Part shown: positions 49,380 through 58,952 of the stretch, in pieces | How the letters are laid out: each line of letters starts with the position of its first letter | Position numbering within the stretch: position 1 is the stretch's first letter | From: Desulfomicrobium sp. UBA5193 | GTDB taxonomy: Bacteria > Desulfobacterota > Desulfovibrionia > Desulfovibrionales > Desulfomicrobiaceae | Reading direction: 5' to 3' | Length of the DNA stretch: 64,000 nt | Assembly (NCBI GenBank): GCA_002412965.1 | Contig: DHWB01000002.1 | Span: 200,242 to 264,241 of the forward strand | Program-made: the position numbers and the translations under genes | Notes under the pieces: model-generated | Database searches by the model: none | Seen by the model: only the letters and a program-made list of their open reading frames with translations | What the model was told of the DNA's origin: nothing

Positions 49380-51848
49380 ATGGGCACACAAACGCTTCGC
49401 TTGACTGTCGGTGGAATGCACTGCGCAGCGTGTTCGACCCGCATCGAAAAAATTGTCGGAGCCATGCCCGGTGTGGAGAATATTTCCGTCAACTTGGCCA
49501 CGGGGGAAATGGACCTTGCGTTTGATCCGGAAGTAGTGCCCCTGGAACATGTTCTTGAGCGGGTGCGGGAGCTCGGCTTTTCCGTTGAACCGCCGGCGAC
49601 GCAAAGCGTGCTGCATCTCAAGATCGGCGGCATGCACTGCGCGGCCTGCTCTTCGCGCATCGAGCGCGTCACGGGCCGCATGGAGGGCGTGACGGAAGCG
49701 AACGTCAACCTTGGCGCCGAAATCGGCCGTTTCGTCTTTGATCCGGCCCTTGTCTCGCAGCGCGCCCTGCGCCAGGCCATCCACGACGCCGGTTTCACCA
49801 CGAGCATCCCGCAAAAAGAGCGGGCAGGGGACGAGGAGGCGCGGATCACCGCGCGGCTTGAGGAGAAAAAGTGGGTCGTGCTCTGGTCCATGGCCTTTGC
49901 GCTGCCGCTCCTTGTTCTCTCCATGGGGCACATGTGGGGCCTGCCGTTGCCGCACTGGCTTGATCCCATGCACGCTCCCGGAATCTTCGCCCTGGTCCAG
50001 CTGCTGCTGACCCTGCCCGTGGTCTGGAGCGGCCGCAGCTTTTACCTGATCGGATTTCCCGCCCTTGCGCGCCGCGCCCCGAACATGGACTCGCTGGTGG
50101 CCGTGGGCACGGGCGCGGCCCTGGTCTATTCGCTGTGGAACACGGTGGAAATCTGGCTTGGCGTGGACGCGGTGGCCCGCGCCATGGACCTCTATTACGA
50201 ATCGGCCGCCGTGCTCATCGCCATGATCTCGCTCGGCAAGTTTTTCGAGGCCCGCTCCGTGTCGAGGACCACGGGCGCGGTGCGCGCGCTCATGGCCCTG
50301 ACTCCGGATACGGCCACATTGGTGGACGGCGAGGCCGAGCGCAAAATCCCGGTGGAGGAGATCGAGCCCGGCGACCTCTTGCGCATCAGGCCCGGCGAGC
50401 GCCTGCCCGTGGACGGCGAGGTGGCGGAAGGGCAGAGCCACGTGGACGAGTCCATGCTCACGGGCGAGCCCCTCCCCGTTCGCCGCGGCCTCGGAGACCG
50501 CGTCTTCGGCGGCACGCTGAACACCACGGGTGCGTTCGTCATGCGCGCCTCCCTCGTGGGCGAGGACACCATGCTGGCCCGCATCGTGCGTCTGGTGCGC
50601 GATGCCCAGGGCTCCAAGGCCCCCATTGCCAGCTTGGCCGACACCATCAGCTATTATTTCGTGCCCGTGGTCATGGTCCTGGCCATGGCTTCGGGCCTGG
50701 CCTGGTATCTGCTGAGTGACGAGCCTTCCGTCTTCGCCCTGCGCATCGCCATCTCGGTGCTGGTCATCGCCTGCCCGTGCGCCATGGGTCTGGCCACGCC
50801 GACCTCCATCATGGTTGGCACGGGCCGGGGCGCGCAGCTTGGCGTTTTGATCAAGTCCGGCCGCGCCCTGCAGCGGGCCGGGGAGCTGGACACCCTGGTC
50901 TTCGACAAGACAGGGACACTGACCGTGGGCAAGCCCGTGCTGGCCGAGGTTTGGCTGGCCCTCGACGCGGGCATCGACAAGGACGCGCTGCTGCGCTTGG
51001 CCGCATCGGTCGAGGCCTTGTCCGAGCATCCCCTGGCCAGGGCCGTGGTCGCTGCCGTGCCCGGCCAGCCGCCCAAGGCCGGTGAGTTCCTGTCCGTGCC
51101 CGGCCAGGGCGTGACCGCCACGGTCGAGGGGCATCGCATCGCCATCGGTAACGAGCGGCTGATGCAGGCTGCGAATCTGAGTCTGGACGAGTCGAGGGCG
51201 GCGCGGGAACGCATGGAGGAAAACGGGGCTACCGTAGTGCATGTGGCGGTGGACGGGCGCTTGGCGGGCCTGTTGGCCGTAAGCGACCAACTGCGGCCCG
51301 AAGCGAAGGGTGCCCTGCAGCGGCTGCGCGACCTGGGCATGGAGATTGTGCTCCTGACCGGAGACTCCGAGCGCGCGGCACAGGCCGTGGCCCGTCAGCT
51401 GGGCATCGGGAGGGTCATCGCCGGGGTGCTGCCGGACCGCAAGGCCGAGGTGATCGTCGATCTTCAGAGGGAGGGCCGCGTCGTCGGCATGGTCGGAGAC
51501 GGGATCAACGACGCCCCGGCCCTGGCCCGGGCCGACCTGGGCGTGGCCATGGGCGGCGGCATGGACGTGGCCCTGGAGTCCGGGGACGTGGTGCTCATGC
51601 GCGAGGACCTGTCCGGCGTGCTCACGGCGCTCGCCTTGAGCCGGGCGGTCATGCGCAACATCCGCCAGAATCTCTTCTGGGCCTTCGCCTTCAACACCAT
51701 CGGCATTCCCGTGGCGGCCGGGCTCCTGCACCTCTTCGGCGGGCCGACCATGAGCCCCATGCTCGCGGGCACGGCCATGGCCATGAGCTCTGTCTTTGTG
51801 GTCACGAACGCCTTGCGGTTGCGTTTTTTTGTTCCGCCACATACATGA
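49380..51848 (+). CDS. copA: copper-exporting P1B-type ATPase
   Basis: 822 residues. Two N-terminal HMA metal-binding domains (GGMHCAACSTRIEK and GGMHCAACSSRIER), then the P-type core: transmembrane CPC in VIACPCAMGLATPTS, phosphorylated DKTGTLTVGK, HP motif SEHPLARAV, and GDGINDAPAL. Exports Cu+. CAGGAGG precedes the ATG. Ends 54 bp before an HDOD gene. No CueR/CsoR regulator is nearby. Confidence 0.96.
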   Translation: MGTQTLRLTVGGMHCAACSTRIEKIVGAMPGVENISVNLATGEMDLAFDPEVVPLEHVLERVRELGFSVEPPATQSVLHLKIGGMHCAACSSRIERVTGRMEGVTEANVNLGAEIGRFVFDPALVSQRALRQAIHDAGFTTSIPQKERAGDEEARITARLEEKKWVVLWSMAFALPLLVLSMGHMWGLPLPHWLDPMHAPGIFALVQLLLTLPVVWSGRSFYLIGFPALARRAPNMDSLVAVGTGAALVYSLWNTVEIWLGVDAVARAMDLYYESAAVLIAMISLGKFFEARSVSRTTGAVRALMALTPDTATLVDGEAERKIPVEEIEPGDLLRIRPGERLPVDGEVAEGQSHVDESMLTGEPLPVRRGLGDRVFGGTLNTTGAFVMRASLVGEDTMLARIVRLVRDAQGSKAPIASLADTISYYFVPVVMVLAMASGLAWYLLSDEPSVFALRIAISVLVIACPCAMGLATPTSIMVGTGRGAQLGVLIKSGRALQRAGELDTLVFDKTGTLTVGKPVLAEVWLALDAGIDKDALLRLAASVEALSEHPLARAVVAAVPGQPPKAGEFLSVPGQGVTATVEGHRIAIGNERLMQAANLSLDESRAARERMEENGATVVHVAVDGRLAGLLAVSDQLRPEAKGALQRLRDLGMEIVLLTGDSERAAQAVARQLGIGRVIAGVLPDRKAEVIVDLQREGRVVGMVGDGINDAPALARADLGVAMGGGMDVALESGDVVLMREDLSGVLTALALSRAVMRNIRQNLFWAFAFNTIGIPVAAGLLHLFGGPTMSPMLAGTAMAMSSVFVVTNALRLRFFVPPHT

Positions 51849-51902
51849 ATAAGCTGACCACGAATTATTTTCAGGCAGTCGTCTCTCTATGGAGTGGACA
51901 TC

Positions 51903-53096
51903 ATGGACAAGCGCATCGAGCACGTCCTTCCCGGCGAAATTCTGGCTGCGGACATCACGGACCGTGCGGGCCGGCTTCTTTTTCCCAAGGGAGCCACGCT
52001 GACGGAGAGCGCCATCGCGGCTTTGCGCCAGCGCGGCGTGACCGATCTCGTTGTTGTGGGGGAGAAGGTACCGCTCAATGCGGAGCTCCTGGAGAAGGCC
52101 ACGGAGCGGGCGCGCAAGTATTACTCGGGACATGATCTGGGCAAATCGCCGGGGCCGATCCTGCTCGGTTTGCGCACTGAGGCCGAGGCGCAGCGCATGG
52201 AGAGGGGGCTCCCGCCGCTGCTGCGCGACTGCAGGAAACCGGTTGGACCCGTGCAGTCCCCCAGTGAACTGCCCGTTTTTTGCCTGGACAGCTTCGAACC
52301 CCCGCAACTGTCCGCCGTGGCGCATGAACTGAACCTGGCCTTGCTCGCGCCGGAACCCTCCAGCCAGCGGATCGTGGAGATTATCGGCCGCAGCCCAGGA
52401 CTCACGGTCCGGCTCCTGCGGCTTGTCAATACGCCGATCTACGGGTTTCAGGGCAAGGTCGAGACCGTTTCCCGGGCCGTGACCATCGTCGGCCTGCGCG
52501 AGGTGGGCATGCTCGCCTCCAGCCTGCTCATGGTCGAGCAGTTCGGGGTCATCCCCAAATCCGTGATCGAGATGCGGACGTTCATCGAACACTGCCTCGG
52601 CTGCGCCCTGGCCTCCAAGGCGCTGGCGGAAGCCACGGGGCTGGCCGAGGCGGAGCAGGCTTTCGTGGCCGGTCTGCTGCACGACATCGGCCGGCTTTAT
52701 TTTTTCACGTCCTTTCCGGAACGTTCCCGCTACTGCATCGACAACGCCCTCAAGCACGAGCGTCCGCTCATGACCGAAGAGAGCCTTTTTTTTGGGGTCG
52801 ACCATTCGCGCATGGGCCTGCGCCTTTTGGACGAGTGGGGGATGCCTGCCGCCCTGAGCCAGGCCGTCGGAGCTCATCATGACCCCATGCAGGCCGAAGA
52901 GCCAGGGCTTGCGGGCGTTGTCCATCTGGCCGATGTCCTGGTACATGCCATGGGCCTGGGCTGCAGCGGCGCATGCGGCCCGCCCGAAGCCCGGCCGGAA
53001 GTCATGGACCTGGTGCCCGTCGGGCCAGACCAGCTGGCCGACATCGCGGCCCGCATCGAAAATCAGCTCGGGGCCATCGTGGCCGCGTTTGAATGA
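51903..53096 (+). CDS. HDOD-domain signalling protein
   Basis: 397 residues. An N-terminal segment (RIEHVLPGEILAADITDRAGRLLFPKGATLTESAI) of the kind found before HDOD/HD-GYP domains, a linker, and a HDOD domain (about 155-375; IIGRSPGLTVRLLRLVNTPIYG, AGLLHDIGRLYFF). HDOD lacks the full HD metal site (HDIG is kept, later ligands not confirmed). Role in signalling unknown. ATG at 51903 chosen with GGAG 8 bp upstream; GTG at 51894 is less likely. Its stop overlaps a shorter frame start of the next gene. Confidence 0.88.
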   Translation: MDKRIEHVLPGEILAADITDRAGRLLFPKGATLTESAIAALRQRGVTDLVVVGEKVPLNAELLEKATERARKYYSGHDLGKSPGPILLGLRTEAEAQRMERGLPPLLRDCRKPVGPVQSPSELPVFCLDSFEPPQLSAVAHELNLALLAPEPSSQRIVEIIGRSPGLTVRLLRLVNTPIYGFQGKVETVSRAVTIVGLREVGMLASSLLMVEQFGVIPKSVIEMRTFIEHCLGCALASKALAEATGLAEAEQAFVAGLLHDIGRLYFFTSFPERSRYCIDNALKHERPLMTEESLFFGVDHSRMGLRLLDEWGMPAALSQAVGAHHDPMQAEEPGLAGVVHLADVLVHAMGLGCSGACGPPEARPEVMDLVPVGPDQLADIAARIENQLGAIVAAFE

Positions 53097-53128
53097 ACGT
53101 CCCGAAGCCAAGACTCCAAGGAGCCATC

Positions 53129-53587
53129 ATGCAGATCACGCGCAAAAGCATCCCTGCCGCCACGGTCATTGAAGCCGTCGCGACGATGACCATTCCCGAA
53201 ATCGCGGTCTATGCCGAGAAGATCATCCCCATGTTGCTGGCCGAAGCCGAGAACAGGGGCATGGCCATCACCGGCCCATGCACTTTCACGTATGAAGGGT
53301 GCGACGGCTCGCTTGACAGGGAGTTCTACCTGAGGGTCTCTTTTCCTGTGCATGCCTGCCTTGGCCAGGGTTCGTTCGGCTGCACGCAGATCCCGGCACA
53401 CGAATGTCTGAGCACGGATTACCGGGGTCCCATGAACGGGATCGGCCCTGCCTGGAGCGCCTTCACGCCGCAGGCCATGCAGGAGGGCCTTGCCTTGCAG
53501 CCCGTGGGCCGTGAGGTGTACGCGCACTGGGTGGACATGGACAGCCAGGACAATTTGACGGAGTTGCAGATTCCCCTGCAGGGATAA
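53129..53587 (+). CDS. GyrI-like / AraC effector-binding domain protein
   Basis: 152 residues. Single GyrI-like small-molecule-binding domain: KSIPAATVIEAVATMTIPEIAVYAEKI then GPCTFTYEGCDGSLDREFYLRVSFPV. Such proteins bind hydrophobic or cationic ligands or act as gyrase modulators; ligand unknown. AAGGAG 5 bp before the ATG at 53129; an ATG at 53093 overlapping the HDOD stop (ATGA) is also possible. Contains four cysteines, unusual for the family. Confidence 0.78.
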   Translation: MQITRKSIPAATVIEAVATMTIPEIAVYAEKIIPMLLAEAENRGMAITGPCTFTYEGCDGSLDREFYLRVSFPVHACLGQGSFGCTQIPAHECLSTDYRGPMNGIGPAWSAFTPQAMQEGLALQPVGREVYAHWVDMDSQDNLTELQIPLQG

Positions 53588-53601
53588 GCTCCGCGCTGTT
53601 T

Positions 53602-54456
53602 TCAAGGCAACTCTTCGATCAGCAGCCAGACACTGCGCGTGTCGCGCATTTCGTCCGAGGCTTTGCCCGTCATCCTGTTTTCATTGCCCTGGGTCTGCTG
53701 CGCGCTGCCGCCGAGCTCGATCCACTCGCCAAGCCGTCCGCTCACCGTCGTGGTGAGAAGTTGCGTATCCACGCTGCCGCGTCCGCTGCTCCCCTGGCTG
53801 TCGAATTGCGGGGAGATCTCCACCGTCACCTTGTCCCCCACCAGCCTTGGCACTGCAGAGAAACCCTGGCCGATGTCGCGGTACACGACGCTGTCGGTCA
53901 CCGTCACGCCGTCCGGCCTTAACGTTACCCTGCGAAAGGGCACGGCCAGGGATCGCCCGACCTGGATGAAGGCCTGCCCGCCGTCCATGACCTTGACGAA
54001 CTGATCCGCCTGGCTCTCCGTGCTGCGCCGCACACTCCCGCCTTGCATAGTGACTGTGGAACCGCCGTGCCGGATCTCGCCTCCTGCGCCGCCGAACATC
54101 GCGCCGCCCGGCGCGACAATCCGGACATCATCACCAAGCTTCACGTTTCCGGACACGCCCAGCTCCCCATGCCGGCTGTCAACCGCGCGGTTCTGGCTCA
54201 CATGGATCACCAGCTGGCGGGGAGTGCGGTCGATGGCGGCCAGCACTTTTTTGAGGTCTTCCAGATTGCCCGGCGACGTGCGGATGATCAGTTGCCCGCT
54301 CATGCCGGAGATGGCCCCGCCCGGTTCGACCAGCGGCTGCAGCACGGGCAGGACGTCTTCGACCGTGCGATGGCGAAGCTCGATGATGTTCACATTCTGC
54401 TGGGCCAAGGCTGGCACGGCAAACATGAGGAATATGAAAAAGAGAATTTGGCGCAT
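53602..54456 (-). CDS. exported secretin-like protein with N-domain only (orphan)
   Basis: 284 residues, signal peptide MRQILFFIFLMFAVPALAQ. The first domain (NVNIIELRHRTVEDVLPVLQ, TSPGNLEDLKKVLAAIDRTP) is the secretin N-domain (NolW-like). After a Gly-rich region the C-terminal 110 residues resemble part of a secretin barrel start (RLGEWIELGGSAQQT) but the full channel-forming domain is missing. No type II, III or IV secretion genes are beside it. AAGGAG precedes the ATG at 54456. Confidence 0.75.
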   Translation of the reverse strand: MRQILFFIFLMFAVPALAQQNVNIIELRHRTVEDVLPVLQPLVEPGGAISGMSGQLIIRTSPGNLEDLKKVLAAIDRTPRQLVIHVSQNRAVDSRHGELGVSGNVKLGDDVRIVAPGGAMFGGAGGEIRHGGSTVTMQGGSVRRSTESQADQFVKVMDGGQAFIQVGRSLAVPFRRVTLRPDGVTVTDSVVYRDIGQGFSAVPRLVGDKVTVEISPQFDSQGSSGRGSVDTQLLTTTVSGRLGEWIELGGSAQQTQGNENRMTGKASDEMRDTRSVWLLIEELP

Positions 54457-54641
54457 GGACAGCTCCTTGACTTGACCGGGGAATGCAACCGTTTCTGCAA
54501 GCCGCTTTTCAAGCACGCGGACATTGCCGAAACACCATACTCATACCGCCAAGCCGGGGAGCAGTCGAGAGGATGAACGCTGTCGCAGGTCATCTCGCGC
54601 ATCATGCGTTCAGGTCTGGACGCGCAATCACCCAAGAGACC

Positions 54642-54674
54642 AAAAAAAGCCGCCCCCCCGTTAAGGGAGCGGCC
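54642..54674 (-). terminator. intrinsic terminator of ald
   Basis: On the minus strand GCCGC(TCCC)/(GGGG)GCGGC stem followed by seven Ts, 30 bp after the ald stop. Confidence 0.8.
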
Positions 54675-54703
54675 ATGAAGGTCGATGCGGGGCTGATATA
54701 TCC

Positions 54704-55816
54704 CTACAGGCAGGAGTCGGCCGGGGTGTAGGGCAGGCCGAAGGCTTCGGCCACGCCCTTGAAGGTGATCTTGTCGCCGACCATGTTCAGGCCGTTTTTG
54801 AGACCCGCGTTTTCCTTGCAGGCGGCCTTCCAGCCCTTGTTTGCGATCTGCAGGGCGTAGGGCAGGGTGGCGTTGGTCAGGGCCATGGTCGAGGTGATCG
54901 GCACGGCGCCGGGCATGTTGGCCACGCAGTAGTGGATGATACCGTCCACTTCATAGATGGGGTCGGAGTGGGTGGTGGCCTTGGAGGTCTCGAAGCAGCC
55001 GCCCTGGTCGATGGCCACGTCCACGAGCACGCAGCCGGGCTTCATGTCCTTGAACATCTCGCGGGTGATGAGCTTGGGAGCCTTGGCGCCGACGACCAGC
55101 ACCGCGCCGATGATGGCGTCGGCCTTCTTGGCCAGTTCGCGGATCATGGCCGGGGAGCTCATCAGCGGCGTGCAGTTCTTGGGCATGATCTCGGACAGGT
55201 AGCGCAGGCGGTCGAGGTTCATGTCCAGAATGTAGACCCGCGCGCCAAGCCCGGCGGCCATCATGGCCGCGTTGGTGCCGACGATGCCGCCGCCGATGAC
55301 CAGCACCGTGGCCGGGGCCACGCCGGTCACGCCGCCGAGCAGGATTCCACGCCCGCCGTGGACGCGCTCGTTGTATTTGGCCGCTTCCTGTGCGGCCATG
55401 CGTCCGGCGACCTCACTCATGGGGGTCAACAGCGGCAGGCCGCCCTGGGGGCCGGTCACGGTCTCATAGGCGATGGCGACGGAGTCGGTCTTCATGAACT
55501 CGCGGGTCAGCTTCTCATCGGCCGCAAAGTGAAAATAGGTGAAGACGATCTGGCCGGGCTTGACCATGGCGTATTCGGACGGCTGCGGCTCCTTGACGTG
55601 CATGACCATGTCGGACTGGGCATAGACTTCCGGCGGAGCCGCGACGACCTTCGCCCCCGCCGCCTGATACTCGGCGTCGGAAAATCCGCTGCCCGCGCCG
55701 GCCGCTGCCTCCACCAGCACGGTGTGCCCGTGCTGCTTCATGACTTCCACGCCCGCCGGCGTCATGCAGACCCGGTTCTCCTGTGCCTTGATTTCCTTCA
55801 GAACGCCGACGATCAT
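54704..55816 (-). CDS. ald: alanine dehydrogenase
   Basis: 370 residues, NAD-dependent reversible conversion of alanine to pyruvate and ammonia. MIVGVLKEIKAQENRVCMTP, VLVEAAAGAGSGFSDAEY, HVKEPQPSEY (catalytic Lys region), VTGPQGGLPLLTPMSEVAGRMA and the Rossmann VLVIGGGIVGTNAA are all present. AAGGAG before the ATG at 55816; upstream open frame not conserved. Feeds pyruvate to the malic enzyme route or to energy metabolism. Confidence 0.96.
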   Translation of the reverse strand: MIVGVLKEIKAQENRVCMTPAGVEVMKQHGHTVLVEAAAGAGSGFSDAEYQAAGAKVVAAPPEVYAQSDMVMHVKEPQPSEYAMVKPGQIVFTYFHFAADEKLTREFMKTDSVAIAYETVTGPQGGLPLLTPMSEVAGRMAAQEAAKYNERVHGGRGILLGGVTGVAPATVLVIGGGIVGTNAAMMAAGLGARVYILDMNLDRLRYLSEIMPKNCTPLMSSPAMIRELAKKADAIIGAVLVVGAKAPKLITREMFKDMKPGCVLVDVAIDQGGCFETSKATTHSDPIYEVDGIIHYCVANMPGAVPITSTMALTNATLPYALQIANKGWKAACKENAGLKNGLNMVGDKITFKGVAEAFGLPYTPADSCL

Positions 55817-56245
55817 ATTCCTGCTCCTTGTGCCATGCCTGTGTTGATTGATATGAGGACGATCTGTGTACATTGGCAAAAAGCTTACCATAATCGCATG
55901 CGTGTGGCAAAGTTCATCAAATCATTCGTAAATGCAGGGCTGACAAGGGTTGCGGCGGGTGAGCCTCCTGGCGAGGGGACCATGCGGGTTTGCATTCGTC
56001 TGGTTTTGGAATTTTTTGTTTCCATTTTTAAGAATAGCTCCAGAAATCCGGGCGTATAGGCCGTCATTCTTTATGGTTTGATAAGTTTCCGATACGGCCA
56101 TAAGTTTCCAATTTTCGAGCGCAGGTCGAGAAGATGATCATCATGGGTGCGTCCGATTATCACTTCAACGGCAGGCGATCGTATCTTGACCCCATGCCTA
56201 ATGCTTGCCATTGGCGCGTGATATCGTTTTGAAAATGGAGAATTC
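55817..56245. other. non-coding gap upstream of fetAB
   Basis: 430 bp with no gene seen on either strand. The only pattern noted is a direct repeat of ATAAGTTTCC at 56081-56090 and 56100-56109, 19 bp apart, which could be an operator. Confidence 0.4.
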
Positions 56246-56887
56246 ATGCTGGAACTTCGCAATGTGACCGTGCGCCGGGCCGGGCGGGTCATTTTGGATC
56301 AGATCGATCTGGCCGTCGCGCCGGGCGAGCATCTGGTGCTGACCGGGCCGTCCGGGGGCGGCAAGTCCACCCTGCTCAAAGTGGCGCTGCTGTTCGAGCC
56401 GGCTGATGAGGGCGAGGTGCTGTGGGATGGGCAAAGAGTCGGCACGGCCGATTTAGGCGCACACCGCAGCCGCTTTCTGTACATCGGCCAGAAACCGCTG
56501 CCTTTCGACGGCACGGCCGGGGAGTATCTGAACCTGCCGTTCACTTTTGCCGCCAACCGCGCCCTGCATGCCGACCCGGTCCGTCAGGCCGAGCTCATGG
56601 TCGCCGTGGGCCTTGATCCCGTTTTGCGGGAGAGCCCCTACACCCGCCTGTCCGGAGGCGAGCAGCAGCGGCTGACCATCATCCAGGGCCTGCAGCTGGA
56701 CCGCTCCTTTTGTCTCCTGGATGAGATCACGTCCAGCCTCGATCAGGACTCCATGCGCTCCGTGATCCGCTTTTTCGCCCAGGACAAGGCACGGACCGTG
56801 CTGGCCGTGACCCACAACCGCGAGTGGCTGGACTTCGGATTCGCCGAGCTCAGCCTTGAATCCGGCAAGATCTGGAGGCGTCCGTGA
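56246..56887 (+). CDS. fetA: FetA-type ABC transporter ATPase
   Basis: 213 residues. Walker A GPSGGGKST, signature LSGGEQQR, Walker B CLLDEITSSLD, H-loop VTHNREW. Together with the next gene (UPF0014/FetB) it is the FetAB-type exporter linked in E. coli to iron export and oxidative stress resistance. ATG at 56246; the stop overlaps the FetB start (ATGA-type, 4 bp). Confidence 0.9.
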   Translation: MLELRNVTVRRAGRVILDQIDLAVAPGEHLVLTGPSGGGKSTLLKVALLFEPADEGEVLWDGQRVGTADLGAHRSRFLYIGQKPLPFDGTAGEYLNLPFTFAANRALHADPVRQAELMVAVGLDPVLRESPYTRLSGGEQQRLTIIQGLQLDRSFCLLDEITSSLDQDSMRSVIRFFAQDKARTVLAVTHNREWLDFGFAELSLESGKIWRRP

Positions 56888-57678
56888 ACGAAACCGTAGC
56901 CATCTCCATTCCGGTCCTGCTCCTTTTTTCCGTGATCCTGATCTTCCCGGTGCTCATCTTTCGGCACTTGCGCCTGCGCCTGACCAAAGACCTGATCATC
57001 TCCATGCTGCGCATGGGCGTGCAGCTCGGGCTTGTGGCCATCTACCTGGAATACATCTTCAAGCTCGACATGCTCGTGGTCAACGTGGCCTGGGTGCTGG
57101 TCATGATCGTCGTCGCCACGGGCTCCATCCTGCGCCAGAGCGGGTTGTCGTGGCGAAAATGCCTGTGGACGATCCTGCCCGCCCATCTGCTGACGTCGCT
57201 CCTGGTCCTGACCGGCTTCCTGTTTGTCTTTGATTTCGAGACGATCGGCTCGGCCCGCTATCTGATCCCGCTCATGGGCATGGTTTTGGGCAACATCCTG
57301 CGCAGCAATGTCGTGGCACTGGACCGCTTTTTTTCGGAGCTGCGCGCAAACGAGGAGATGCACATCCAGTATCTGACGCTCGGCGCGAGTGAAGCGGAGG
57401 CCGTGCGGCCTTTCCTGCGCAACGCCCTGCGCGCGGCAGTTGGCCCGCAGCTCGGGACCGTGGCCACCATGGGCATCGTCTCCCTGCCGGGCATGATGAC
57501 CGGTCAGATCCTTGGCGGCTCTTCCCCGGCGGTGGCCATCGCGTACCAGATCATGATCATGATCGCGATTTTCACCGCCGCCACGGTCTCGGCCTTTCTG
57601 GTTGTGCATTTTTCCCGCAGCGTGGCTTTTGACGCCACCGGCCGGCTTGATGGGTCCATATTTCTGAAGAGACCCTGA
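56884..57678 (+). CDS. fetB: FetB-type ABC transporter permease (UPF0014)
   Basis: 264 residues, about seven hydrophobic segments. LRLTKDLIISMLRMGVQLGLVAIYLEYIF and YLIPLMGMVLGN, EAVRPFLRNALRAAVGPQLGTVATMGIVSLPGMMTGQIL are conserved in the UPF0014 (YbbM/FetB) family. Start GTG at 56884 as the ORF begins with GTGAACG. Confidence 0.92.
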   Translation: MNETVAISIPVLLLFSVILIFPVLIFRHLRLRLTKDLIISMLRMGVQLGLVAIYLEYIFKLDMLVVNVAWVLVMIVVATGSILRQSGLSWRKCLWTILPAHLLTSLLVLTGFLFVFDFETIGSARYLIPLMGMVLGNILRSNVVALDRFFSELRANEEMHIQYLTLGASEAEAVRPFLRNALRAAVGPQLGTVATMGIVSLPGMMTGQILGGSSPAVAIAYQIMIMIAIFTAATVSAFLVVHFSRSVAFDATGRLDGSIFLKRP

Positions 57679-57833
57679 GGGCGGCTCTTCGCAATCCGGA
57701 CTCAATCCGTATCGTCTCGAAATGAATGGTTTTGTTTTTGATCGAAGGAGTTGTGTTTTTTCATGGCCCTGCTACATCCTGCCGCAGTCCATTTTTTCAT
57801 GATTCCGGCAGGGTCCGGGACAAGGCAGGCTCC

Positions 57834-58190
57834 ATGAACTCGTATCTGATCACCATCATCTTGCTGTCGCTGAGCAACATTTTCATGACCTTCGCCTGGT
57901 ACGGCCACCTGCGCAACCTGTCCCAGACCCCGTGGATCATCGCGGCTTTCGCCAGCTGGGGCATTGCCCTGCTGGAGTACCTGCTGCAGGTCCCGGCCAA
58001 CCGCATCGGCCATCAGGTCATGAACGTGGGCCAGCTCAAGATTCTGCAGGAATGCATCGCCCTGTCCGTCTTCATCCCCTTCTCCATCCTGTACATGAAG
58101 GAAAAGCCCAGCATGGATTATGTCTGGGCCGGGCTGTGCATCCTCGGCGCGGCCTTTTTCATGTTCCGCAAAAAATTGATGGGCGCCTAG
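57834..58190 (+). CDS. DUF486 / small DMT-family membrane protein
   Basis: 118 residues with four hydrophobic segments, matching the DUF486 family: IFMTFAWYGHLRNL, ASWGIALLEYLLQVPANRIGH, LKILQECIALSVFIPFSILYMKEKP. Members resemble a half-length DMT transporter; substrate unknown. ATG at 57834; longer in-frame extension upstream lacks conservation. Confidence 0.85.
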   Translation: MNSYLITIILLSLSNIFMTFAWYGHLRNLSQTPWIIAAFASWGIALLEYLLQVPANRIGHQVMNVGQLKILQECIALSVFIPFSILYMKEKPSMDYVWAGLCILGAAFFMFRKKLMGA

Positions 58191-58334
58191 CGCCGTCTGT
58201 TCTTCCAGGATAAAACAGCCTCCTTTCTGTGTCCCCCCATGCCGCCCCTGCGCGATGATTTCGCTCCCGCGGAGCGCAATCCGCTGCCCCCGAGGATCCG
58301 CTGATTTCGGCCGGAGCCCCTTCCTTCCCCGCAT

Positions 58335-58392
58335 TTGTGCATTATTGAGTAAATTAGTCCGATTTGCACAATCGCGCGTGCAGATTTGTGCA
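58335..58392 (+). promoter_or_regulatory. TTGTGCA motif cluster upstream of DUF2318 operon
   Basis: TTGTGCA at 58335-58341, its inverse TGCACAA at 58365-58371 and TTGTGCA again at 58386-58392, in the only AT-rich part of the 58191-58502 gap. May be an operator; no known regulator matched. Confidence 0.35.
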
Positions 58393-58502
58393 GCCAGTTC
58401 CGGCAACTCTCTGAAAACATGTGAATTTGCATTTGGTACGGCCTGTGCTTTCCAGCACTGGCGGCGCAGTGCGCTGACGACCCATCATTTTTTGGAGGCA
58501 AG

Positions 58503-58952
58503 ATGAAATTATTCCGCGCTTTTCTGCTAATAGCCATCGTCCTGGCGACTGTCGGCCCGGCCCATGCCTTTCTGGGATTTTTTTCCCAGTACAAGGAGGT
58601 CAAGGCTGACAACGGCCGGGTCAGCATTCCCGTGTCTCAGGTTTCCAATGGCAAGGCCCATTATTTCCGTTTCGAGGACGGCGGGGTCGAACTGAAATTC
58701 TTTCTGGTCAAAAGCTCCGACGGCGTGGTCCGCGCAGCCTTTGACGCCTGTGATGTCTGTTTCCACGAGAAAAAGGGCTATTCCCAGGACAAGGACTTCA
58801 TGGTCTGCAACAATTGCGGCATGCGCTTTCATTCTTCGCGCATCAACGAGGTCGAGGGCGGATGCAATCCTTCTCCGCTGACGCGGACAGTCGAGGGCGA
58901 GGCCATTGTCATCACCGCCTCGGACCTGGCTACCGGGAAGAGGTATTTTTGA
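58503..58952 (+). CDS. DUF2318 periplasmic Cys-rich protein
   Basis: 149 residues, signal peptide (FRAFLLIAIVLATVGPAHA). Core: FDACDVCFHEKKGYSQ and CNNCGMRFHSSRINEVEGGCNP, the DUF2318 pattern with paired cysteines and histidine suited to a metal (iron or haem-like) site. GGAGG precedes the ATG. In other bacteria DUF2318 genes stand beside FtsX-like ABC permeases in iron uptake clusters such as the Campylobacter p19 locus. Its TGA overlaps the permease ATG (TGATG). Confidence 0.88.
   Translation: MKLFRAFLLIAIVLATVGPAHAFLGFFSQYKEVKADNGRVSIPVSQVSNGKAHYFRFEDGGVELKFFLVKSSDGVVRAAFDACDVCFHEKKGYSQDKDFMVCNNCGMRFHSSRINEVEGGCNPSPLTRTVEGEAIVITASDLATGKRYF

Noticed and set aside
49293..53111. A 1272-codon open frame on the minus strand
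   Set aside because: It is the antisense of copA and the HDOD gene, composed of Gly/His/Gln/Ala-rich sequence typical of GC-driven shadow frames.
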